Positions 7,305 to 13,252 of a DNA stretch of 23,316 nucleotides are shown piece after piece. The position numbers were made by a program, and so were the translations under genes. The stretch spans positions 1 through 23,316 of the forward strand of contig DBDH01000033.1 of assembly GCA_002293455.1 (NCBI GenBank), read 5' to 3'. The notes below the pieces were generated by a model. The model was given only the letters and a program-made list of their open reading frames with translations, was not told the origin of the DNA and made no database searches. The first letter of the stretch is position 1, and each line of letters starts with the position of its first letter. Source of the DNA: Treponema sp. UBA937. GTDB lineage: Bacteria > Spirochaetota > Spirochaetia > Treponematales > Breznakiellaceae.

Positions 7305-7943
7305 TCAGATAATACCCATTGGAATCAAAACGCATAACAGCAGCGTGTTAAGCGCGGCAAGCGAGCCGATAAACAAACGCTGCGTTTTGGGCTTTGCGTC
7401 GGGTACCAAAAAGGCCGCCAGAAAAAACGGTATATAGGTGGTGATGAATACCGGAAGCGCGCCCCACCACGGATATACCCAGATAAATGCGGGCGTTGAC
7501 GCGAGAAATATTTCGATCAGGCTGAACAGCGCGGCGTTGGCAACGGCAAACAATACGCGGTTGTTAATCCCCAGAATCTTTTTCTTCGGGTCTTCGGGCA
7601 GCAGTTTGTGTGTCGCGAGACCGGCGATAGAAAACATCATCGAAAGTTCCCAGCTTACGCCGATAAGCAAAATAAAACTGGTACTTTCGGGAGACACCGT
7701 CCATAACGCATATCCTGTTCCCGCGCAGATGATTGCGTTCACAATTTCATACAGCCAATGAACCATATATAAAGCAAGCCCCGCGGCAATGCCTCTGAAA
7801 TTTTTCTGTTGAAATTCCGTTGCGTAAATATATACGACAAACGCAAGAATAGGGATAAATGTCCAGTGAAAATTATCACTATTACGCACCGCCATTTTGG
7901 CTATATCCGCCAAAGGTTTATTGCTTAATGTTCCAAACAGCAT
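7305..7943 (-). CDS. Unrecognised multi-pass membrane protein
   Basis: I cannot assign a family to this 212-residue protein. About six hydrophobic segments are visible, including FIPILAFVVYIYA, AAGLALYMVHWLYEIVNAIICA, FILLIGVSWELSMMFSIAGLA, VLFAVANAALFSLIEIF, LPVFITTYIPFFLAAFLV and LFIGSLAALNTLLLCVLIPMGII, so it sits in the inner membrane. A polar loop (HKLLPEDPKKKILGINNR) separates the third and fourth. ATG 7943 is chosen because AAGGAGG lies upstream at normal spacing; an ATG at 7976 lacks this. It stands alone on the minus strand between the toxin relic and vapBC. Confidence 0.8.
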   Translation of the reverse strand: MLFGTLSNKPLADIAKMAVRNSDNFHWTFIPILAFVVYIYATEFQQKNFRGIAAGLALYMVHWLYEIVNAIICAGTGYALWTVSPESTSFILLIGVSWELSMMFSIAGLATHKLLPEDPKKKILGINNRVLFAVANAALFSLIEIFLASTPAFIWVYPWWGALPVFITTYIPFFLAAFLVPDAKPKTQRLFIGSLAALNTLLLCVLIPMGII

Positions 7944-8109
7944 GACGCTCCTCCTTAACGCGGGATTGTTTTGCAAACGCCCGTATGAGAAAAAGTATAC
8001 TATATATTTTTGTTAAATGATACAATTTTCATTGTATTTCTCGATACATAAAAAACATATTAAAAAATCGTTCCCCAAAGACTCGGATATAATCGAACAT
8101 TACTTTTTC

Positions 8110-8138
8110 TTGACAATATAAAACTAGTTTATTAAACT
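8110..8138 (+). promoter_or_regulatory. vapBC promoter
   Basis: A perfect -35 TTGACA (8110-8115) is followed after 17 bases by TAAACT (8133-8138), a four-of-six match to the -10 consensus. The -10 lies inside the palindrome at 8123-8141. The rest of the gap after the membrane gene (7944-8109) is AT-rich and shows nothing I can support. Confidence 0.65.
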
Positions 8139-8141
8139 AGT
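8123..8141. promoter_or_regulatory. Palindromic operator of vapBC
   Basis: ACTAGTTTA and TAAACTAGT form a perfect 9-bp inverted repeat with a single central base. It covers the spacer and -10 of the vapBC promoter, where binding of the Phd/YefM-type antitoxin would shut off transcription. Ligand is inferred from position. Confidence 0.7.
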
Positions 8142-8156
8142 CTATAGGAGGTGAAT

Positions 8157-8387
8157 ATGAATATCGGCACATTCGAAGCTAAAACTCGTTTTTCAGAAAT
8201 TATCGATGATGTCCAAAACGGGGGAGATTATATTATCACCAAGAGAGGGAAACCTGTTGCCAGAATAATTCCTTTTGTTCAGGAAACGCCTCTGCGGAAA
8301 GATATCGTTAACAAACTTTTTCAGTATCAGGAACTTTCCGGCGAGTCATTTGATATTAAAGATGCCATACAAGAAGGACGGAAATAA
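8157..8387 (+). CDS. vapB: Phd/YefM-family antitoxin
   Basis: The first 45 or so of 76 residues match the Phd/YefM DNA-binding fold: MNIGTFEAKTRFSEIIDDVQ, then GGDYIITKRGKPVARIIP. The tail (about 46-76) is charged and should wrap the toxin. AGGAGG at 8146-8151 sits five bases before ATG 8157; an in-frame GTG at 8151 overlaps that site and is less likely. The stop is one base before the toxin start, so the two are coupled. By fold it is Phd-type; the vapB symbol reflects its PIN-domain partner. Confidence 0.88.
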   Translation: MNIGTFEAKTRFSEIIDDVQNGGDYIITKRGKPVARIIPFVQETPLRKDIVNKLFQYQELSGESFDIKDAIQEGRK

Positions 8388-8388
8388 T

Positions 8389-8799
8389 ATGGTTTATACA
8401 CTGGATTGCTCTTTTTGCGCAGCTTTATTTCTTCCCGATGAAGAATCCGAAAGAGTAAAACTATTGTTTGATTCTATCAGCGAAGATGATAGTATTTACA
8501 TTCCGCATATATGGTGGTATGAAATATCGAACGTTTTATTTGCTGCCATTAAACGCAAACGGCTTACCTATAGTAACGCAATCCATATAAATAGTTTATT
8601 GTCTTCCTTCAATTTTATTACCGATTCCAGTTGTGGACATGCATATTCAGAAAAACTTATTGAATTAGCCAATGCATATACATTAAGCGCCTATGATGCC
8701 GCGTATTTAGAATTATCAATCAGAAAACAAGCTGCTTTAGGATCATTGGATAAAGAATTAAAAAAAGCTTGTATTGATGCAGGCGTCGCTATTTTATAA
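8389..8799 (+). CDS. vapC: PIN-domain toxin, VapC type
   Basis: PIN-domain VapC toxins are Mg-dependent endoribonucleases, often against tRNA or rRNA. In 136 residues the expected acidic residues are present: Asp6 (VYTLDCSF), Glu45 (WWYEISN), Asp103 (LSAYDAAYLEL) and Asp121 (GSLDKEL). ATG 8389 follows the antitoxin stop by one base; a longer reading frame from 8275 would run through the antitoxin gene and add residues before the PIN fold. The active site looks complete, so the toxin is probably functional. The gap to recR (8800-8878) holds nothing recognisable. Confidence 0.9.
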   Translation: MVYTLDCSFCAALFLPDEESERVKLLFDSISEDDSIYIPHIWWYEISNVLFAAIKRKRLTYSNAIHINSLLSSFNFITDSSCGHAYSEKLIELANAYTLSAYDAAYLELSIRKQAALGSLDKELKKACIDAGVAIL

Positions 8800-8878
8800 T
8801 AAAAATATTATGAAGTAAGCCAAATAGCAATGTATGTAAATGACTCACAAAAATCATCAACAAGGTAGTGTTAAAAAA

Positions 8879-9466
8879 TCACATCCTAATCCGTCCCCGG
8901 AAACTACGTGACAGAGTGAGGCGGTCGGTGTATTCCAGGTCTCCGCCTACGGGGAGTCCCGACGCGAGCCTGGTTACTTCGGCGTTTGTGTCTTTGAGGA
9001 GTTTTTGTAAATAGAGGGCCGTGGTATCGCCTTCTACGGTTGGGTTCATAGCGAGGATAACTTCTTTCACGTTGTCGCGGCGGACGCGGTTTAAAAGCTG
9101 GCCGATGGAGAGATCTTCCGGGCTGACGCCTTCAAGCGGCGCGATGAGTCCGCCCAGAACATGAAAACGGCCTTGGAATTCGCGCGATTCTTCGATGACC
9201 CGTACATCTTGGGCGCGTTCAACCACGCAGATAATGGCCGGGTCCCGCCCGGGATCGGAACAGATGGGGCAGGGATCGGTTTCGGTAAAACTTCCGCAGA
9301 CGGAACATCGTTTGATAAGGGTATGTAACGTGGAAAGCTGTTCCGCCAGAAATCCGGCATAGCTGGGATCGGCATCAAGAATGTAATACGCCATCCGTCC
9401 GGCACTTTTTTTCCCAATGCCGGGCAATTTTGTGAGCAAAGCTGTCAGCCGATCTATAGCGTTCAT
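8879..9466 (-). CDS. recR: Recombination mediator RecR
   Basis: RecR forms a ring clamp that works with RecF and RecO in loading RecA at gaps. The 195-residue protein has the N-terminal helix-hairpin-helix (LTKLPGIGKKSAGRMA), a four-Cys zinc site (Cys54, 57, 66, 69) and a TOPRIM domain from about 78 (IICVVERAQDV, with LAMNPTVEGDTTALYL and LASGLPVGGDLEYTD). AGGA sits just before the ATG. It is last of dnaX-ybaB-recR, eight bases after ybaB. Confidence 0.96.
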   Translation of the reverse strand: MNAIDRLTALLTKLPGIGKKSAGRMAYYILDADPSYAGFLAEQLSTLHTLIKRCSVCGSFTETDPCPICSDPGRDPAIICVVERAQDVRVIEESREFQGRFHVLGGLIAPLEGVSPEDLSIGQLLNRVRRDNVKEVILAMNPTVEGDTTALYLQKLLKDTNAEVTRLASGLPVGGDLEYTDRLTLSRSFRGRIRM

Positions 9467-9474
9467 GTTGTTTC

Positions 9475-9786
9475 CTACATCATTCCGGGAAATCCGCCGG
9501 GTATTCCGGTGATGTTTCCCATTTCCTGTCCGATAGTTTCTTTTACTTTTTCCATCGCGTTGGCAAAGGCCGCCTTTATGAGGTCCTGAAGCATCGTTAT
9601 ATCCGACGGATCAACTATTTCGGATGACAGTCTGATATCAACGAGTTCCATTTTCCCGTTCATGTCAACTTCCGCCATCCCGCCTCCTGCGGAACCGGTA
9701 ACCACAATAGTTCCCAGTTTCTCCTGGAAAGCGCCCATCTGCTCTTGTATTTTTTGAGCATTTTTCATTAGGTCAAAGGGATTCAT
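9475..9786 (-). CDS. YbaB/EbfC-family nucleoid-associated protein
   Basis: YbaB/EbfC proteins are small dimeric DNA-binding proteins often encoded between dnaX and recR. The 103 residues show the family features: an N-terminal coiled helix (MKNAQKIQEQMGAFQEKL), the VVTGSAGGGMAEVDMNGKMEL sheet, DPSDITMLQDLIKAAFANAM helix, and a Gly/Pro/Met-rich end (GIPGGFPGMM). AAGGAG precedes the ATG. It lies nine bases after dnaX. Confidence 0.94.
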   Translation of the reverse strand: MNPFDLMKNAQKIQEQMGAFQEKLGTIVVTGSAGGGMAEVDMNGKMELVDIRLSSEIVDPSDITMLQDLIKAAFANAMEKVKETIGQEMGNITGIPGGFPGMM

Positions 9787-9795
9787 ATTCGCTCC

Positions 9796-11721
9796 TTAAT
9801 TGCTTTTAATTATCGTTCCCCGGAAAAATTGACGGACCAATGCAACTTGCGGAGAAACAGCATTTTTATCAGCGCTGTCAGCATGATTATTTTTATCATT
9901 TTGAACGATTATTTCAATAATGACAGAATTATTTGAGATTGAAACAAAATGGTCTCTGATGAGAGCCGTCTCTTTTTTCAGGAGTCCCGCTACGAGAGAA
10001 TCTTGAACGGGAATAATGAGTTTGTTTCCATCGTGTATCCAGTTGAGGGATTTTTCCAGGCCTGAAGCAAGCAAGGCCTGTTCTTTTTTAAATGATGCAA
10101 TCATTTTTTCCTTAATGTCGGAAATCGGTAAAGTTGATTCTTGACTATTTTGATAATGATTAGACACATCTTCCGCACCGGTACTTTCTTCATCTGTATC
10201 AATATCTTTGCCGGGCTGAGGCTTGTATACCGTGTTTCCTTCGTTTCTATAATTATCCCAAACCGGTTCGGGAAGGGGATTCGGTGTTTCTTCTTCGTCA
10301 GAAGACTGTTTTATCGGCGGCGCTTGATTTTTTTCGATGTCATGCTCGGTTGATGTTGTTCTTTCCTTTGCGGACATGAGGCGTTTAAAGCCTTCGGTTA
10401 AAGCGTCATCTTTATCCGAAACATCGTCATCAACGAAGAAAGATCGCTTTGAATCTTCGTCACTGTTGAAGTTTGTCGAAACAGGCCGGGTTCGAGTTTC
10501 ACCGGCCCCGGCTAAAGGGAAACCGCTTCCTCCGTTTTGCTCTGTTTCATTTTTTTTTTGACTGTCCGCACCGGAACCGCGAGGGATAAACTGCCGCACA
10601 TCATCAAGAGCTGTTTTAAGTTCTGTAGGAGATATCCATTGATTTATCCAGGCTAATTTTGATACGGCTGTCTCAAGCTCAAATCGCGGGGAAACTGAAT
10701 ATCGAATATCGCGGTAAAGATCGAGAAGAAGGGAAAGGCCCCGCTCAATTTGAGCGGCATTGGTTTTTTCTAAAACCAGAGCGGAAAACCGGTCCGGGCT
10801 GTATCCTAAAAGAGAATCTCTTATAACACCGCTTTTTAACAGAAGAAGGCTACGGTAGTAACCCGAAAGATCAATAACAAACTGCTCGATAGCAACGCCG
10901 GCGTTAAGTAGTTCGTCAACAATGGCAAAGGCTTCTTTCGTGTTGTTTTCCGCGCAGGCTTCCGCCAAAGCATTGAGTTTATCGAGACCGACAAGGCCCA
11001 ATTTCTCCCGAATGAGCTGGGACCGAATGTGTCCGTCGCTGAAAGACGCCACTTGATCAAAAAGCGTGTAAGCGTCCCGAAGGCTTCCGGTTGATTCTTT
11101 TGCAATCCAAAACAGCGCTTCATCTTCCGCTTGAATATGCATTTCCTTGCATGTTTCGGCAAGGATTTCCGCGATGCGTTCAATTGGGATGAGCCGGAAA
11201 GCAAACTGCTGACAGCGGCTTTTTATGGTGGCAGGCACTTTATGAAGCTCAGTCGTGGCAAAAATGAAGACAATATACGGCGGCGGTTCTTCAATCGTTT
11301 TTAACAGGGCGTTAAAGGCCGAATTGGAAAGCATGTGAACTTCATCGATGATATAAATTTTATAAGGCCCTGAGTTAGGAGGAAAAAGTACCTCATCTTT
11401 AATTTGCCGGACATCGTTTACACTGGTATTTGACGCGCCGTCAATTTCTATAACATCGAGGCTTGAGCCTCTGCTGATTTCCTGGCAGTTGGAACACACT
11501 CCGCAGGGAACCGCCGCGGGGCCTTTTTCGCAGTTGAGTGAGCGGGCCATAATCCGGGCTGCGCTCGTTTTTCCGCAGCCGCGGGGTCCGGAAAAAAGAT
11601 AGGCGTGAGCAATCCGGCCGGTTTCGATGGAACTTTTAAGCGTGGTAACCACAAATTCCTGTCCGGCCAGTTCATCAAATGTTTTAGGGCGCCGCCTTGT
11701 GGCGGTAACTTCATAAGCCAT
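9796..11721 (-). CDS. dnaX: DNA polymerase III tau (gamma) subunit
   Basis: DnaX is the ATPase motor of the clamp loader that puts DnaN on DNA. The 641 residues begin MAYEVTATRRRPKTFDEL; Walker A GPRGCGKT is at 45-52, a zinc module uses Cys64, 73, 76 and 79, Walker B reads IYIIDEVHM, and the KSRCQQF arginine-finger motif follows. AAA+ and collar domains end near 370; then comes a long acidic, disordered linker and a C-terminal domain. An A10 run at codons 388-391 could produce a short gamma-like form. I reject a longer frame up to 11946 because it crosses the SRP RNA. No Shine-Dalgarno sequence is visible; a -10-like TATATT lies six bases before ATG. dnaX may also be read through from the SRP promoter. 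Confidence 0.95.
   Translation of the reverse strand: MAYEVTATRRRPKTFDELAGQEFVVTTLKSSIETGRIAHAYLFSGPRGCGKTSAARIMARSLNCEKGPAAVPCGVCSNCQEISRGSSLDVIEIDGASNTSVNDVRQIKDEVLFPPNSGPYKIYIIDEVHMLSNSAFNALLKTIEEPPPYIVFIFATTELHKVPATIKSRCQQFAFRLIPIERIAEILAETCKEMHIQAEDEALFWIAKESTGSLRDAYTLFDQVASFSDGHIRSQLIREKLGLVGLDKLNALAEACAENNTKEAFAIVDELLNAGVAIEQFVIDLSGYYRSLLLLKSGVIRDSLLGYSPDRFSALVLEKTNAAQIERGLSLLLDLYRDIRYSVSPRFELETAVSKLAWINQWISPTELKTALDDVRQFIPRGSGADSQKKNETEQNGGSGFPLAGAGETRTRPVSTNFNSDEDSKRSFFVDDDVSDKDDALTEGFKRLMSAKERTTSTEHDIEKNQAPPIKQSSDEEETPNPLPEPVWDNYRNEGNTVYKPQPGKDIDTDEESTGAEDVSNHYQNSQESTLPISDIKEKMIASFKKEQALLASGLEKSLNWIHDGNKLIIPVQDSLVAGLLKKETALIRDHFVSISNNSVIIEIIVQNDKNNHADSADKNAVSPQVALVRQFFRGTIIKSN
10550..10559 (-). 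other. A10 slippage tract inside dnaX
   Basis: Ten consecutive A residues in the mRNA (CAA AAA AAA AAT) fall at codons 388-391, just after the ATPase and collar domains. Gaining one base (or a -1 ribosomal shift) gives an immediate TGA; losing one base gives a stop about a dozen codons on. Known dnaX genes in E. coli and Thermus use A-rich tracts at this place to make gamma. Use of the site here is inferred. Confidence 0.6.
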
Positions 11722-11727
11722 AGTATC

Positions 11728-11757
11728 AATATATACCGAAAACAAAAAAACCCGCAA
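11728..11757 (-). promoter_or_regulatory. Possible dnaX-proximal promoter
   Basis: On the minus strand TTGCGG (11757-11752) and TATATT (11733-11728) are 18 bases apart, and the -10 ends six bases before the dnaX ATG. The -35 matches only half the consensus and lies in the SRP RNA 3' end, so this is tentative. Confidence 0.35.
11734..11750 (-). terminator. U-rich end after SRP RNA
   Basis: The closing helix of the SRP RNA is followed directly by seven T residues and then GTTTT on the minus strand, which together make an intrinsic terminator. It lies between the SRP RNA and dnaX, so dnaX needs read-through or its own promoter. Confidence 0.6.
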
Positions 11758-11856
11758 CCAGGGATGCCACGGCGCAGCGGATAACCACTTACTGTTGCTT
11801 CCTTCCGGACCTGGCAGGATTGGGCGGCATCCGCTCGCATGGTTCCTGATTGCGGG
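11751..11856 (-). ncRNA. ffs: Signal recognition particle RNA (4.5S type)
   Basis: This is the small bacterial SRP RNA that binds Ffh and targets nascent membrane proteins. The nearly universal domain IV core GGTCCGGAAGGAAGCAAC is present on the minus strand at about 11795-11812. The ends, CCCGCAATCAGG and CCTGGTTGCGGG, pair over 12 positions with one G-U, giving one long hairpin of about 106 nt. A U-run follows. The gene sits just before dnaX, as in several other bacteria. It has no room for an Alu domain, so it is the short form. Confidence 0.93.
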
Positions 11857-11859
11857 AAA

Positions 11860-11921
11860 TTTGGAGCAGAGGAATCGAACCTCCAAATTACCGATGATAC
11901 ATCGGTAATACCCATCTCCAG
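11860..11921 (-). other. tRNA-like element directly upstream of SRP RNA
   Basis: On the minus strand GGAGG-TTCGATT-CCTCT (11884-11868) is a canonical T-arm, followed by an acceptor-like GCTCCAA and A. A five-base variable loop and a helix ACCGA/TCGGT stand at the right spacing before it, but the loop (TGTATCA) lacks U33, and only eight bases replace the D-arm before a partial acceptor match CTGGAGA. The same helix extends to a perfect 10-bp hairpin with a three-base loop (11887-11909). It ends three bases before the SRP RNA. It could be a decayed tRNA or a processing signal; it is not a convincing functional tRNA. Confidence 0.4.
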
Positions 11922-11936
11922 CATTTTTAAGCGGTT

Positions 11937-11967
11937 GCAATCGCAAAAACTGAAGTTTTACAATTGC
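11937..11967 (-). other. Stable hairpin in the SRP leader
   Basis: Two 12-base arms (11937-11948 and 11956-11967) pair fully, allowing two G-U pairs, around a seven-base loop CTTCAGT. It lies in the predicted leader between the promoter and the tRNA-like element. The loop would read as a UCA anticodon, but no tRNA body fits around it. Confidence 0.5.
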
Positions 11968-11982
11968 CTCTCTAGCCTCTGC

Positions 11983-12011
11983 ATTTTAAAGAGTTATTTG
12001 TCTATCGTCAA
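11983..12011 (-). promoter_or_regulatory. Sigma70 promoter for the SRP leader and RNA
   Basis: On the minus strand TTGACG (12011-12006) and TAAAAT (11988-11983) are exactly 17 bases apart, each one mismatch from consensus. The expected start near 11976 gives a leader of about 120 nt before the SRP RNA. It is one of the best promoters in the window. Confidence 0.75.
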
Positions 12012-12082
12012 GAGATTTTTTTAAATATCAGCAAGGATTTTTGTTTTTGAGATGTCAAACCGGCGCATGGGCACCTATAAAA

Positions 12083-12098
12083 TGTTTCACGTGAAACA
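12083..12098. other. parS centromere site
   Basis: TGTTTCACGTGAAACA matches the conserved ParB-binding site consensus TGTTNCACGTGAAACA exactly. The symmetry extends to a perfect 28-bp palindrome (12077-12104). ParB spreads from such sites and with ParA and SMC segregates origins; they usually cluster near oriC, here about 10 kb away. No parA or parB is in the window. I saw no second copy. Confidence 0.9.
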
Positions 12099-12201
12099 TT
12101 TTATGTCTTTGCGGGCGAGCTTGCTTCGGGGTTCTTCATTAATCTCATATCTTGTTATATACTGTTTATCGTAGAAGTTATTGTTTTTAAGGGAATATTT
12201 G

Positions 12202-13251
12202 ATGTATCAGCGGGAAGTCCTTGATCCAAGGTCTGGTCCTTTAGAAAACGGGATACCTTCAGCGGGAACCTGGTCTAAAGCATTCGAGGCAGTGGATTTT
12301 TTAAGTATTCGCCGGCCTTTTGCCTGGCCCACTCCAAAATGGATGCGGAATATAAGAATTAAGGAATGGCAGTCTTTTGTCGTTCAGGATGATAATTTTT
12401 TTCTGGAGACTGCTCTTGTTAATCTTAAATATTTCCGGACTGCTTTGGTGTCCTTGTATGATAAAAAAACCAAGGAGCATTTGAAATTCAGGAAATATCT
12501 TCCTTTGGGTAGTTGGCATATGCCGACAGAGCTGTACAATTCTTCAGTAACGAGCCGTTCTTATGGGTTCTTTTTTCGGATTCATGATTGGCTTGACGCG
12601 GGATTGATCAAAGTTGATCTTGATATAGAGGCAACAAAAAAGCGGCCTTCATTTACCGCTCATCTTGAATATGATTTGGATGAGCATAAAACGACTTCGA
12701 TGGTGACGAATCTTTTGTTTGCGGAAAGAAGGCCTTTATATATTTTCAAGGGGTTTTCTTCTGTTCGGGGGAATATGGTTTTTGGCGGGCGAAATGTTTT
12801 CCTGGATCCTTCGCAGGCCAAAGGAATGTTCACCGATTATAAGGGATTTTACCCATACAGAATGATTTCAACTTGGTGTACCGCGTTTGGGGTTGATTCC
12901 GCTCATCGATCTTTTGGGTTTAATATCGCGGAGAATCAAACGAAGGAAAGTTATAAAAATAATGAAAATGTCATGTGGACCAACGGGAAAATGACGCTGC
13001 TTCCGCCGGTAAGGATTACCATGCCGAATGGTGTGGAATCTGACTGGGTTATACAAGATTTGGAAGGAATGGTTGATTTGACGTTTACTCCAATGGAGAA
13101 AAACAAGCAAGCCTTCGGTATTATTCTTGCGCGCGCTAATCATCATTCAATGCTGGGATATTTTAATGGAGTGCTGGTGAATTCAGACGAAGAGCACCTT
13201 CAGGTTCGGAATCTTTGGGGGCTTGGAGAGGATATATATTTAAGGATTTAA
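12202..13251 (+). CDS. DUF2804-like protein
   Basis: The 349-residue protein resembles the DUF2804 family of unknown function: a Trp/Pro-rich start (RRPFAWPTPKWMRNIRIKEW), alternating strands with FVVQDDNFFLETALVNLKYF, the LPLGSWHMP segment, and a later WCTAFGVDSAHRSFGFNIAE stretch. It is mostly beta with no signal peptide. Assignment is by remembered pattern, so moderate. ATG 12202 follows AAGGG (12189-12193) at eight bases; a TTG at 12181 is possible but overlaps this site. It is probably co-transcribed with the next gene, which starts one base after its stop. Confidence 0.75.
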   Translation: MYQREVLDPRSGPLENGIPSAGTWSKAFEAVDFLSIRRPFAWPTPKWMRNIRIKEWQSFVVQDDNFFLETALVNLKYFRTALVSLYDKKTKEHLKFRKYLPLGSWHMPTELYNSSVTSRSYGFFFRIHDWLDAGLIKVDLDIEATKKRPSFTAHLEYDLDEHKTTSMVTNLLFAERRPLYIFKGFSSVRGNMVFGGRNVFLDPSQAKGMFTDYKGFYPYRMISTWCTAFGVDSAHRSFGFNIAENQTKESYKNNENVMWTNGKMTLLPPVRITMPNGVESDWVIQDLEGMVDLTFTPMEKNKQAFGIILARANHHSMLGYFNGVLVNSDEEHLQVRNLWGLGEDIYLRI

Positions 13252-13252
13252 C

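Noticed and set aside
8275..8388. Longer start for the PIN toxin at 8275
   Set aside because: It would overlap most of the antitoxin in another frame; ATG 8389 gives the normal PIN N-terminus with Asp6.
11722..11946. N-terminal extension of dnaX up to 11946
   Set aside because: The extra 75 codons cross the SRP RNA and its U-run, and the family start is MAYEVTATRRRP at 11721.
11937..11967. tRNA-Sec anticodon arm (loop CTTCAGT with UCA)
   Set aside because: No 5' acceptor or D-arm fits, position 37 is G rather than A, and the distance to the T-arm is too long.
11860..11982. tmRNA or tRNA-Ser before the SRP RNA
   Set aside because: The T-arm fits but no tmRNA 5' end, tag reading frame or complete serine tRNA cloverleaf can be drawn.
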